From the NCBI GenBank assembly GCA_965662355.1, contig CBFIHP010000009.1, positions 163,017-227,016 on the forward strand: 64,000 nucleotides of DNA, given 5' to 3'. Both the position numbers and the translations under genes were made by a program. The DNA comes from GCA-2683825 sp965662355 (GTDB taxonomy: Bacteria; Planctomycetota; UBA1135; GCA-002686595). Under the pieces are notes generated by a model. It made no database searches, was not told the DNA's origin, and saw only the letters and a program-made list of their open reading frames with translations. Positions 1-8,062 of the stretch are shown here, piece by piece. The first letter of the stretch is position 1. Each line of letters opens with the position of its first letter.

Positions 1-1
1 C

Positions 2-271
2 CGAGCCCTGGGCGCCAAGCGCCGCCACATCGTCATGCAATTCGTCGTCGAGACGGTGTGCCTGGCCGTCGGCGGCGGGCTTTTCGGCGTGGCGGCTGGG
101 TTCCTGGCGGCGGAGGGGATCGAGATTTTCGCCTCGATGAAAACGATCGTGACGTTGTCGGCGCCGGTGATGGCGTTTGGGATCTCGGCGGGCGTGGGTG
201 TTTTGTTTGGGGTGTATCCGGCTTGGAGGGCGGCGGATATGGATCCGGTGGAGGCGTTGAGGCATGAGTAG
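2..271 (+). CDS. FtsX/MacB-like ABC transporter permease, C-terminal end (5' truncated by window)
   Basis: The frame is open from base 2, reading RALGAKRRHIVMQF, and ends in a TAG at 269-271, so only about 89 C-terminal residues are present. RALGAKR is the cytoplasmic segment that precedes the last two membrane helices in MacB/LolC-type permeases. The two helices follow, and the tail GVYPAWRAADMDPVEALRHE is the typical FtsX-family ending (P..A..DPVEALR.E). The family works with a LolD/MacB-type ATPase to move lipoproteins, peptides or drugs out of the inner membrane. The partner ATPase and the rest of the protein lie left of the window, so the substrate cannot be judged. Confidence 0.9.
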   Translation, partial: RALGAKRRHIVMQFVVETVCLAVGGGLFGVAAGFLAAEGIEIFASMKTIVTLSAPVMAFGISAGVGVLFGVYPAWRAADMDPVEALRHE

Positions 272-286
272 GGAGTAGGGAGTAGG
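266..286. repeat. three perfect 7-bp tandem copies of GAGTAGG
   Basis: GAGTAGG is repeated three times without a mismatch. The first copy contains the stop codon of the FtsX-like permease. Because each copy carries a TAG, a gain or loss of a unit would leave the protein end unchanged. It looks like simple slippage outside coding sequence. Confidence 0.8.
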
Positions 287-356
287 GGACCCCTGAACAA
301 CCGGATCCTTTCACACCCGGAGGGCACTCTCTCCCGAGCACGATCACCAATCACGA

Positions 357-1922
357 TCACCCATAAAGAGGCGCCCGCAATGCCAAAGCCTCGGCCAAGT
401 GCTCGTGATTCACCCTCACCTGCCCGCGAAGGTCCGCCAGTGTGCGGGCCACGCGTCGTAGGCTTTGAATGGCACGGGCCGATAGTTCACGGGTTTCGCA
501 GATGCGTGTCAGGAGTTCCTGGGTGGCTTGGTTCAGGGGTACATGTTGGTCGAGGCCTTCGGTGTTGAGCCGGGCATTGTGCACGTTCCCCTGTCGTGTC
601 CTCATGCGCGCTCGAGCCCTCTCGACGCGGGATTCGATCGTCGTTCCATTGCGGCCATGTCGATTGAGGGAGGGACTGGCGAGTTCTTCGAGGGTGGGAG
701 GTGTCAGCTCGACGCGTAGATCAATGCGATCCAGGAGAGGTCCGGAGATGCGACGGCGATAGCGAGAGACCTCTGCTTGGGAGCACTTGCAGGTGAGCCT
801 GGGGTGGCCACGGTATCCGCACGGACATGGGTTGGCCGCGCAGACGAGATGGACGTTGGATGGGAATTCGATCGCACGGGATGCGCGGGCGATCAGGACG
901 GATCCGGATTCCAGGGGTTGGCGTAGGGCTTCGAGGGCTTCGCGGCGGAACTCGGGGAGTTCGTCGAGGAAGAGCACGCCGCGGTGGGCGAGGGTGATTT
1001 CGCCCGCATGGGGTGGTGAGCCACCTCCGATCAATCCGGCGAAGCTCGTCGTGTGGTGGGGGGCTCGGAACGGGCGTTCGCGTGCGAGCCCGCCGGGCCA
1101 CTGACCCATGGCGGAAAGGACGCGCGTGATCTCCAGGCGTTCGCTGAGCTCGGGTGGGGGCAGGAGTTCGATCAAGGAGCGCGCCAGGAGCGACTTGCCT
1201 ATCCCCGGTGTTCCGATCAGAAAGAGAGCATGGCCTCCCGCTGCGGCGACACTCAAGGCATGTTTGCCCGTCGCCTGACCACGAATCTGGGCGAGCCCCG
1301 TGGCGACGCGGGGGCCTGGCTCTTGTTCGAGCGGCTCGGGTGGTCGGGCCCGTGCGAGGCCTTCCTTGGTCACGGCCCAGCCCACGATGGCCCGCAGGCT
1401 GGAACCTGCGAGGACTTCCATGCCGGGGAGACACGCGGCTTCGCTGGCGGTCCGGGGTGCGCAGACGACGCGTTTGATCCCCGCTCTTTGCGCGGCTTCG
1501 GCCGCGGCGAAACCCCCGGGAACAGCGTGAATCGTGCCGTCGATCCCGAGTTCTCCGAGGAACAAGGTGCCGCGCAGCATCGAAGGATTGAGATGTCCAC
1601 AGGCAGCGGCTGCACCCAGGGCCAGGGGCAGATCGAGGCCCTCGCCTCCCTTGCGGAGACCCGCCGGTGCGAGATTCAGAAACAGCCGTCCATTGGGAAT
1701 ATGCAGTCGGTTCTCGGTGAGGGCGGCCAGGAGCCGTCCCCGACTCTCACGGATGACCGCGTCCGGCAATCCCGAGAGCGAGAGCTGCGTGCGCATTTTT
1801 TCCTCGGCTTCGAAGCGGGCCTCGACCGCGACGAGGTCGGCTTCGGTCCCGACCAAGGAGACGCCATAGACTCGAACGCTGCGCACGCCAAAGAGACCCC
1901 GCGTATCCCTCGCAGGTTGCAC
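357..1922 (-). CDS. comM: YifB/ComM family Mg-chelatase-like AAA+ ATPase
   Basis: This 521-residue protein is about the usual ComM length. The N-terminal Lon-protease-like fold includes GLPDAVIRESRGR near residues 51-62. The AAA+ core has Walker A GTPGIGKS (237-244), the family motif RPFRAPHH (283-290), Walker B GVLFLDE (315-321) and a cysteine cluster CAANPCPCGY (361-370). ComM-type helicases promote branch migration when transformed single-stranded DNA is integrated, which fits with comEC in the same window. The start used is GTG at 1922; GTG at 1886, giving VRSVRVYG, aligns better with family N-termini and may be the real start. It is divergent from the AhpD-like gene, with 26 bp between the starts. 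Confidence 0.93.
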   Translation of the reverse strand: MQPARDTRGLFGVRSVRVYGVSLVGTEADLVAVEARFEAEEKMRTQLSLSGLPDAVIRESRGRLLAALTENRLHIPNGRLFLNLAPAGLRKGGEGLDLPLALGAAAACGHLNPSMLRGTLFLGELGIDGTIHAVPGGFAAAEAAQRAGIKRVVCAPRTASEAACLPGMEVLAGSSLRAIVGWAVTKEGLARARPPEPLEQEPGPRVATGLAQIRGQATGKHALSVAAAGGHALFLIGTPGIGKSLLARSLIELLPPPELSERLEITRVLSAMGQWPGGLARERPFRAPHHTTSFAGLIGGGSPPHAGEITLAHRGVLFLDELPEFRREALEALRQPLESGSVLIARASRAIEFPSNVHLVCAANPCPCGYRGHPRLTCKCSQAEVSRYRRRISGPLLDRIDLRVELTPPTLEELASPSLNRHGRNGTTIESRVERARARMRTRQGNVHNARLNTEGLDQHVPLNQATQELLTRICETRELSARAIQSLRRVARTLADLRGQVRVNHEHLAEALALRAPLYG

Positions 1923-1948
1923 CCCAGAGGGGATATTCTCTGGCCATC

Positions 1949-2281
1949 ATGGACACTTATTACGACCCGAAGGACCTCGACAAGTTCCCCCAGATCGCCG
2001 AGCACGCACCCGAGCTAGGCCAGAAGTTCTTCGACTGGTACGGCAGCATCTTTCAGGACGGCGCCTTGACCGCGCGCGAGAAGTCATTGATCGCCCTCGG
2101 TGTCGCCCACGCCGTGCAGTGCCCCTATTGCATCGACGCCTACACGCGCGACGGTTTGGCCAAGGGCTGCGACCCTGAGCAATTGACCGAAGTGGTCCAC
2201 GTCGCCGCTGCTATCAAGGGCGGAAGCGCGCTCGTGCACGGTGTGCAGATGAAGAACGTGATCGCAGAGCGCGGAATGTAG
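1949..2281 (+). CDS. AhpD/carboxymuconolactone decarboxylase-like protein associated with arsenosugar biosynthesis
   Basis: This 110-residue protein has one CMD/AhpD domain. The redox pair is visible in QCPYCIDAYT (about residues 57-66), followed by EVVHVAAAIKGG and LVHGVQMKN. This sequence type is the peroxidase-like companion of the radical SAM enzyme ArsS, and arsS lies 570 bp downstream on the same strand. Some members encode selenocysteine at the second redox position; here the codon is TGC, so it is a plain cysteine protein. Family knowledge suggests redox or peroxidatic support of arsenosugar formation, but its exact reaction is not established. ATG 1949 is the first in-frame start. 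Confidence 0.85.
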   Translation: MDTYYDPKDLDKFPQIAEHAPELGQKFFDWYGSIFQDGALTAREKSLIALGVAHAVQCPYCIDAYTRDGLAKGCDPEQLTEVVHVAAAIKGGSALVHGVQMKNVIAERGM

Positions 2282-2285
2282 CGCG

Positions 2286-2706
2286 CTACTTCAACTCGGC
2301 CGCGCGCTTCTTCAGCTCTTCCAGCGAGACATCCTCGACGTGCGTGGCCATCCACCACTCGTTACCCAGCGGGTCGCGTACACCGCCCGAGCGATCGCCG
2401 TAGAACTGGTCCTCCGGTTCGCGCACGCTAGACGCACCTGCCTCGAGCGCCTTCTTGTAGACGGCGTCGACATCCGGGACGTAGAGGTACAGCTTGGCGT
2501 CGTAGGGCACTTCCTGTCCGGGATTGGCCTGGCCCATCATCACGATGGAGTCACCGATCATCACCTCGGCGTGCACGATCTTGCCGTCGCCGCCGCGCAG
2601 GCATTCCGCGGAAGGCTTGCTCGCAAAAGGACATGAGGCTTTCGACGTCAGAGCTGACGAGGTAGGGCGTGACCGTGTGATAACCGGGCGGAATCGGGTT
2701 GACCAT
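2286..2706 (-). pseudogene. VOC/PhnB-like glyoxalase-fold protein, frameshifted
   Basis: Two minus-strand frames together make one VOC domain. The first starts at ATG 2706 (MVNPIPPGYHTVTPYLV, preceded by GAGGG) and reads to FCEQAF near 2612. The second continues as AECLRGGDGKIVHAE, passes GDSIVMMGQ and DPLGNEWWMATH, and ends at 2286. Family members read AFGAE at the junction, so the sequence behaves as if two bases were lost (or one gained) around 2606-2613. The total length is not a multiple of three. It lies between the two arsenosugar genes on the opposite strand and overlaps neither. Either a real disruption or a base-call error in a GC-rich run fits. Confidence 0.8.
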
Positions 2707-2850
2707 TCGTTGACCCTCGTGGAATTCGTTGAGGCGAAAGTGAAGCCTTTCGGCCCTGTTTCAAGGTAGCGACGAGAGTACGCCCCCGAGCGCTCATTTG
2801 CGACCGTCACCGGGTCGCAAAAAGGCCCACGACGCCGTACGGTTGACATC

Positions 2851-3942
2851 ATGACGGAACGCCTCCAGGAGAGCTCCAAGGCTCTCAAGATCGTACCCAC
2901 CCTCAATCGGCGCGGAGCGGATCTGGCCTCCTCCGGGGCCCAGCTCGCGCGCCTCGACGGGCTCGCCGTAGAGGATCCGCTCGAGGGTGACTTCGACCGC
3001 CACCTCGACGGCGCTGGACTCTTTCCTCTGCACGCCACGGGCATCGAGATCTTCCAGGTGAACCTGGGCCGCGTATGCAACCAGACCTGTGCCCATTGCC
3101 ACGTCGACGCCGGGCCCGATCGCACCGAGGACATGACGCTCGAAACGGCCCAGCAATGCATGCGAGTCCTGGCAAGCACCGACATTCCAACGGTCGACAT
3201 CACCGGTGGCGCGCCGGAGATGTCCGTGTCGTTCCGGTACCTGGTCGAGGAATCCCGCCGCCTCGGACGCCACGTGATGGATCGTTGCAATCTGACGATC
3301 CTCCTGGCCAAGCGCTACGAGGACCTACCGGACTTTCTGGCACGAAACCAGGTCGAGGTCGTCGCCTCCTTGCCACATTACCGTCAGTTCAACACCGACC
3401 GCCAACGAGGCGCTGGTGTCTTCGAACGTTCGATCGAGGGCTTGCGGCGCCTCAACGAAAAGGGCTATGGACGTGATCCGAAGTTGCGCCTCGTGCTGGT
3501 GACGAATCCCGTCGGAGCGTACTTGCCCACGGGGCAGGCTTCGCTGGAGGAAGAGTGGAAGCGAGAGATGAAGCGACTCCACGACATCGACTTCGATGCG
3601 CTCTTCACGATCACGAACATGCCCATTAGCCGCTACCTGGATTGGTTAACGGATTCGGGTAACCTCGAGCGCTACATGCAAGAGCTCGTCAGTGCTTTCA
3701 ATCCGCAGGCGGCCGCAGGGGTGATGTGTCGCAACACGCTTTCGATTTCCTGGCAGGGCGATCTGTACGACTGCGATTTCAATCAGATGCTCGAACTCAA
3801 ACTGGGCTTCGAGGCTCCGCGGCATGTCTCGGACTTCGACTTCGACAAACTTGCGACGCGCCGCATCGTGACCGGGCGGCATTGTTTCGGCTGCACCGCC
3901 GGTTCGGGCTCGTCGTGCGGCGGGAGCCTCGAGGGAGCGTGA
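2851..3942 (+). CDS. arsS: ArsS-type radical SAM protein (arsenosugar biosynthesis)
   Basis: This 363-residue protein has the radical SAM cluster motif CNQTCAHC (Cys76, 80, 83), the SAM-binding GGAPEM at 119-124, and a cysteine-rich C-terminus (MCRNTLS, CDFNQM, HCFGCTAGSGSSCGG). That pattern is the radical SAM/Cys-rich family named ArsS, which adds the deoxyadenosyl group of SAM to dimethylarsenite on the way to arsenosugars. ATG 2851 is used. The AhpD-like partner is upstream; no arsM arsenite methyltransferase is visible in the window. The following amidase gene starts three bases after the arsS stop (or overlaps it if GTG 3939 is used), so they may share a transcript although their functions differ. 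Confidence 0.9.
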   Translation: MTERLQESSKALKIVPTLNRRGADLASSGAQLARLDGLAVEDPLEGDFDRHLDGAGLFPLHATGIEIFQVNLGRVCNQTCAHCHVDAGPDRTEDMTLETAQQCMRVLASTDIPTVDITGGAPEMSVSFRYLVEESRRLGRHVMDRCNLTILLAKRYEDLPDFLARNQVEVVASLPHYRQFNTDRQRGAGVFERSIEGLRRLNEKGYGRDPKLRLVLVTNPVGAYLPTGQASLEEEWKREMKRLHDIDFDALFTITNMPISRYLDWLTDSGNLERYMQELVSAFNPQAAAGVMCRNTLSISWQGDLYDCDFNQMLELKLGFEAPRHVSDFDFDKLATRRIVTGRHCFGCTAGSGSSCGGSLEGA

Positions 3943-3944
3943 GC

Positions 3945-4919
3945 ATGCTGCGTTCGATTCTTCTCGGATGGCTACTGGCCGCCTGTCATACACCCCCAGC
4001 CGCTCCGAACCCCATCGAAGCCGGCGCCCTGCGAGCATCCGTTGCGCGGGCCCGGGAGGACGCCATCGTCGTGTGCGGGCGGCGCTATGCCGTCGACGCT
4101 CCGGTGCGACTGTGGACCGAGGATCCGTTCTACGACGCGTACTCCACGGTCCCGCGCTTCTCCAGCGAAGGGCCGGATGGGTTGCGCTATCACCCCGGCC
4201 GCAAAGCGCGCTCGCCCGAATTGGCCGGGCGTGTGGCCCGTGAGGGCTGGACGCTGCGCAACCTGCGTGAGCAAGTCGATCTCTTCGTCCTGCACTACGA
4301 CGTGGCCGGCACATCCGAGAGTTGCTTCAAGATCCTCCAGGACCGCCGCGAACTCTCGGTGCATTTCCTCCTGGACGTCGATGGGACGATCTATCAGACC
4401 CTCGATCTGCGCGAGCAAGCCTGGCATGCGCGACAGGCCAATCCGCGGTCGGTCGGAATCGAGATCGCGAACATCGGGGCGTACGAACCTGGGAAGAAGA
4501 GTGCCCTCGATAAGTGGTACGTACGCGACCGGGGCGGCGTTTCGTTGCGTTTGCCGGAGACACTGGGCGATGGGGGCGTGCGCTCGAAGGGTTTCATCGC
4601 GCGGCCGGCCCGGCATCGACGCGTGCGCGGAACGGTCCACGGCGTCACCTACGAGCAATACGACTTCACGCCACAGCAGTATCGGTCCCTGGTCGCCTTG
4701 ACCGCGGCCCTGAACGAGGCCTTCCCGAACATCGAACTGCAGATCCCGCGCGACGGGCGTGGTGCGATTCGCAGCGATGCGCTCAGCGCATCCGAGTTCG
4801 AGCGCTATCGCGGCATCATCGGTCATCAACACCTGACGGAGGCAAAGCGCGACCCCGGACCGGCATTCGACTGGGAGCGCTTTCTGAGCGATGCCCAGCG
4901 CGCTTCTGCACGCTACTGA
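3945..4919 (+). CDS. lipoprotein N-acetylmuramoyl-L-alanine amidase (amidase_2 fold)
   Basis: This 324-residue protein begins MLRSILLGWLLAAC, a lipoprotein signal with lipobox LAAC (Cys14). The zinc amidase fold has its first histidine in LHYDVAG (His117), SVHFLLDVDGTIYQ (His140), AWHARQANPRSVGIEI, and the C-terminal pair GHQHLT with KRDPGPAFDW supplying the late histidine and catalytic lysine. The enzyme cleaves the amide between N-acetylmuramic acid and L-alanine in peptidoglycan or its fragments, here predicted on the periplasmic side of a membrane. GTG 3939 is an alternative start. The downstream hydrolase begins 5 bp after its stop. With murQ in the window it suggests peptidoglycan turnover. 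Confidence 0.9.
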   Translation: MLRSILLGWLLAACHTPPAAPNPIEAGALRASVARAREDAIVVCGRRYAVDAPVRLWTEDPFYDAYSTVPRFSSEGPDGLRYHPGRKARSPELAGRVAREGWTLRNLREQVDLFVLHYDVAGTSESCFKILQDRRELSVHFLLDVDGTIYQTLDLREQAWHARQANPRSVGIEIANIGAYEPGKKSALDKWYVRDRGGVSLRLPETLGDGGVRSKGFIARPARHRRVRGTVHGVTYEQYDFTPQQYRSLVALTAALNEAFPNIELQIPRDGRGAIRSDALSASEFERYRGIIGHQHLTEAKRDPGPAFDWERFLSDAQRASARY

Positions 4920-4924
4920 GCGGC

Positions 4925-5845
4925 ATGCGGCTCCGGCGTAAGACCCTGCTGGCTCTCGTTGGAGTGACTCTCGTCGGCTGGCTGGTCGCGGGAGTCGTGG
5001 CTTCCTACTTCCTCGTCTCACGACGCGGCTCGGACGACACGGAGACCCTACCCGTCTGGGCGCAGGGCAAGGACTGGTTCGAGGACGTCCGCTTGCACAC
5101 TGCGGATGGCGAAGAGCTGGGCGCATGGTTCGTGCCGGCGCGAGGGGAGCAGGCCACACCCGGAAAGGCGATACGCGCTGTCGCGCTCTTTCTCCACGGT
5201 TATTCCGCCCGACGCACCTCGATGAACGCTCACGCGGCGAAGGCGTCACAAGAGGGCTTTCACGGGATGAACCTCTCGTTTCGAGCCCACGGAGATTCGA
5301 CGGGTGACTGGAACGATCTCGGGTGGAGTGCCAAACAGGATGTACTGGCGGCGGTCGAGTTCATCGAGCAGCGCGCGCCGGGGTTGCCGATCGTCATCGT
5401 GGCCACCTCGATGGGGGCCGCGGCAGCGATCTTCGCGGCCCCGGAGCTCGGAGACAGGGTCCGCGCGTACTGGCTGAACGCCCCCTATCACGATCTGAAG
5501 AGTGCTGCCTGGGATCGCTGCGTGCGGTCGTTCCCACCGCTTCTCGATTCCCTGGCATACGCGGGGTTGCGGCTGTGGACGCCTCTATGGCTGGGCACCG
5601 ACATCGGGGGGATCCGACCGATCGATCATGTCGGGCGGATGTCGAGCAAGGCCACCGTGGTCTTCACGGTGGGGGAGTTCGACGAAGAGTCCCCGCCGGA
5701 GGACGTCCGCGCGCTGGCGACGGGGTGTGCGGGCGAGAGTCGCCTGATCGTCTACCCTGGCGTGGGCCACGAGGGGCGCGAAGCGCGGGACTTCGAGGGC
5801 TACCTGGAGGAGGTACTGGAGTTCCTCGACAGCGTGGTGGAGTAG
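4925..5845 (+). CDS. membrane-anchored alpha/beta hydrolase (serine aminopeptidase S33-like)
   Basis: This 306-residue protein has one N-terminal membrane helix (residues 8-30) and then a secreted alpha/beta hydrolase domain. Its triad can be read directly: nucleophile Ser162 in VATSMGAAAA, acid Asp253 in VGEFDEE and His282 in PGVGHEG, with the oxyanion-side HGYSA at 91. The substrate is unknown; relatives include peptidases, lipases and esterases. ATG 4925 is chosen because it gives the membrane anchor and starts 5 bp after the amidase stop, suggesting co-transcription with that gene. Confidence 0.85.
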   Translation: MRLRRKTLLALVGVTLVGWLVAGVVASYFLVSRRGSDDTETLPVWAQGKDWFEDVRLHTADGEELGAWFVPARGEQATPGKAIRAVALFLHGYSARRTSMNAHAAKASQEGFHGMNLSFRAHGDSTGDWNDLGWSAKQDVLAAVEFIEQRAPGLPIVIVATSMGAAAAIFAAPELGDRVRAYWLNAPYHDLKSAAWDRCVRSFPPLLDSLAYAGLRLWTPLWLGTDIGGIRPIDHVGRMSSKATVVFTVGEFDEESPPEDVRALATGCAGESRLIVYPGVGHEGREARDFEGYLEEVLEFLDSVVE

Positions 5846-5879
5846 GGGCCCCGCGGGCGCTACGGTCGGGCCCTCGACC

Positions 5880-6251
5880 ATGACCCAGTTTCTCGCTATC
5901 GGCCTCGGCGGCTTCATCGGTGCCATCGCTCGCTACTCCCTGCACACCTGGGCCCAGCGCTTCGGCGCGTTTCCCTACGGCACATTGCTGGTCAACGTGC
6001 TGGGTTGCTTTTGCCTCGGCGCTCTGTGGAGCGTTTCCCGAGAGCGCGATTGGCTGTCGACGAACGCGCAGTCGTTTCTCACGTTCGGGTTTCTCGGTTC
6101 GCTGACCACGTTCTCGACCTTCGGTGGCGAGACCGTCGAGCTCTTGCGGGGCGACCACTTCTTCCAGGCGCTCTTGAATATAGGGCTCAACCTCGCGTTG
6201 GGGCTCTGTGCGGTCGCGATCGGTCGTGCTCTGGTACTGCGGCTGCTATAG
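5880..6251 (+). CDS. crcB: fluoride efflux channel CrcB/FluC
   Basis: This 123-residue protein with four hydrophobic segments is the standard length for a Fluc channel. Family motifs are GGFIGAIARY near the N-terminus, GTLLVNVLGCF (the conserved Asn) and GSLTTFSTFGGE (the TFSTF phenylalanine-box region). It forms dual-topology dimers in the inner membrane that export fluoride. Only 34 bp separate it from the previous gene, too little for a fluoride riboswitch, and I see none. Confidence 0.95.
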   Translation: MTQFLAIGLGGFIGAIARYSLHTWAQRFGAFPYGTLLVNVLGCFCLGALWSVSRERDWLSTNAQSFLTFGFLGSLTTFSTFGGETVELLRGDHFFQALLNIGLNLALGLCAVAIGRALVLRLL

Positions 6252-6270
6252 CACAGTAGTGCAGCCCGAT

Positions 6271-6777
6271 TCAGGGAGCGAGTAGCGACTCGATCAAGCG
6301 CTCCAGGAAAGGAACCTGGGCCGGGTTGATCTTGGTTGAGGCCTGGGGCGGATCGAACCATGCTCCGCGGTCCACCTCCGGGAAGCGTTGCTTGCGACCC
6401 GAGCGCGGAGGCCAGTCCATCTCGAATTCGTTCGAGACCAGCTGCGCGGGATCGCAGTCACCCTCGAAGGCCCAAGCGTGAACGAGTTTGCCGCCTTTCT
6501 GGGTGATGTTGCCGAGGGCGATGTAGGCACTGTCCAGAGCGCCTGCTGTAGCCGGAGTGGGGAAGGACGTTTCCTCGGTGAACTCGCGGCGTGCAGCCGT
6601 CAGCGCATTTTCGTTCGCCTCGAGGAGCCCTTTCGGGAGCGTCCAGATGCCCGCGTCCTTCCTGGCGAAGAACGGTCCCCCGGGGTGAACCAAGAGCACC
6701 TCGAGCTCGGCTCCACGCCCACGGAACATCAACAACCCAGCACTTGCAGCCTTTTTGGTAGACCCGCCTTCGTTCAT
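6271..6777 (-). CDS. NUDIX hydrolase
   Basis: This 168-residue protein has a complete Nudix box, GLLEANENALTAARREF followed by TEETSF, matching GX5EX7REUXEEXGU except that the final Gly is Ser. Flanking strands ASAGLLMFR and GIWTLPKG and the late segment KQRFPEVDRGAWF resemble Nudix proteins that carry an extra PEVD-type strand. The substrate (a nucleoside diphosphate derivative) cannot be deduced. It is convergent with crcB, with 19 bp between the genes. Confidence 0.9.
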   Translation of the reverse strand: MNEGGSTKKAASAGLLMFRGRGAELEVLLVHPGGPFFARKDAGIWTLPKGLLEANENALTAARREFTEETSFPTPATAGALDSAYIALGNITQKGGKLVHAWAFEGDCDPAQLVSNEFEMDWPPRSGRKQRFPEVDRGAWFDPPQASTKINPAQVPFLERLIESLLAP

Positions 6778-6832
6778 ACGTACCCCTTTTGGGATTCTAC
6801 TCCGGAAGGCCCGTGAGGAGAGGCTCGGCGGG

Positions 6833-8056
6833 ATGATGGAAAAAACAACACCTCGTGACGGGAGTCAGCGCAACGTCGCGATCGATCTTCTGCGCGGGCT
6901 CGTGATGGTCCTGATGGCCCTGGACCACGTGCGCGACTACTACGGGGACATGCGCCAGTCACCTCAGAACATGGCGACGACCACGCCGATCTTCTTCGCC
7001 ACGCGTTGGGTCACGCACTTCTGTGCTCCTGTGTTTGTTTTTCTCGCCGGGGTCTCCGCGGCGATCTATGGATCCCGTCGCGAGAAGGGCGAGCTGTCGC
7101 GCTTTCTTCTCAGCCGCGGAGTGTGGTTGATCCTGCTCGAGTTCACGCTGATCTACTTTGCCTGGATGCTGACCTTCCGCTATGGATGGGTCTTCGTACA
7201 GGTCATCGCTGCCATCGGCTTTGGGATGGTGTGTCTGGCGGGGCTGATCCATTTGCCACGCTGGGCACAGCTCGCCATCGGACTGGGCATTCTCCTCGGG
7301 CACAACCTCGTCGAGGGAGCCCAGGTGACGGAAAGCGGTCTGGTGGGCGCCTTTGCCTATGGTGGACCCTTCACCTTCGCGAACATCGGCGGCGTGCCGC
7401 GCTTCATCGTGATCTATGCACTCGTTCCCTGGGCGGCGGTCATGTTGATCGGCTATTGTGCCGGCGGGATCTTCGCGAAGCCGAAGCAGGATCAGCGCCG
7501 TATCCTGCTACGCCTGGGCTGCGCGGCGACGATCGGATTTCTGCTTCTGCGCTGGAGCGATGTGTACGGTGACCCGATCAGTTTCGCCAGCCACCTGGCC
7601 GGGTTGGAGGAGGCAGGAGCGAGCTCGTTCGCGATGTCGGTCGTGGCGTTTCTGAACACGACGAAGTATCCACCCTCTCTGCTCTATCTGTTGATGACCC
7701 TGGGGCCGGCGCTGATCTTCCTTGGGTTGTGCACGGAGAGCCCCGGACGCCTTGGCCGGGCGTGTGTGAACTTTGGGCGCGTGCCCTTGTTCTACTACGT
7801 GGCCCACCTGTTCCTGATCCACCTGGGATCCACGGCGTACTACCTCGTGCTGCACGGCGAGGCCATTTCACCCATGCAGGGAATCTTCGACACCTTCATG
7901 CTCCAACCTCCAAAGCCCCTTCCCGAGTGGTACGGCAACGGTCTAGAGGTCGTGTATGTGGCCTGGATCGCGACCGTGTTGGCTCTCTATCCACTGTGCG
8001 CCTGGTACGGGCGTCTGAAACGACGCGGGCGCTCCAGGCTCTGGAGTTATCTGTAG
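6833..8056 (+). CDS. DUF1624/heparan-alpha-glucosaminide N-acetyltransferase-like membrane protein
   Basis: A polytopic membrane protein of about 407 residues. The N-terminal signature RNVAIDLLRGLVMVLMALDH followed by VRDYYG is typical of DUF1624/YeiB-like acyltransferase-fold proteins, with the D-H pair on the first helix. About ten hydrophobic segments follow. Related proteins are proposed to transfer acyl groups across the membrane onto sugars, but the bacterial substrates are unknown. ATG 6833 (or the adjacent 6836) is preferred because the upstream in-frame sequence is not hydrophobic and reads through the divergent NUDIX start region. Confidence 0.8.
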   Translation: MMEKTTPRDGSQRNVAIDLLRGLVMVLMALDHVRDYYGDMRQSPQNMATTTPIFFATRWVTHFCAPVFVFLAGVSAAIYGSRREKGELSRFLLSRGVWLILLEFTLIYFAWMLTFRYGWVFVQVIAAIGFGMVCLAGLIHLPRWAQLAIGLGILLGHNLVEGAQVTESGLVGAFAYGGPFTFANIGGVPRFIVIYALVPWAAVMLIGYCAGGIFAKPKQDQRRILLRLGCAATIGFLLLRWSDVYGDPISFASHLAGLEEAGASSFAMSVVAFLNTTKYPPSLLYLLMTLGPALIFLGLCTESPGRLGRACVNFGRVPLFYYVAHLFLIHLGSTAYYLVLHGEAISPMQGIFDTFMLQPPKPLPEWYGNGLEVVYVAWIATVLALYPLCAWYGRLKRRGRSRLWSYL

Positions 8057-8062
8057 AGCGCC

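Noticed and set aside
1950..2281. possible selenocysteine in the AhpD-like protein
   Set aside because: The codon is TGC and not TGA, so no recoding is needed.
5846..5879. possible fluoride riboswitch before crcB
   Set aside because: Only 34 bp are available and the conserved riboswitch core cannot fit.
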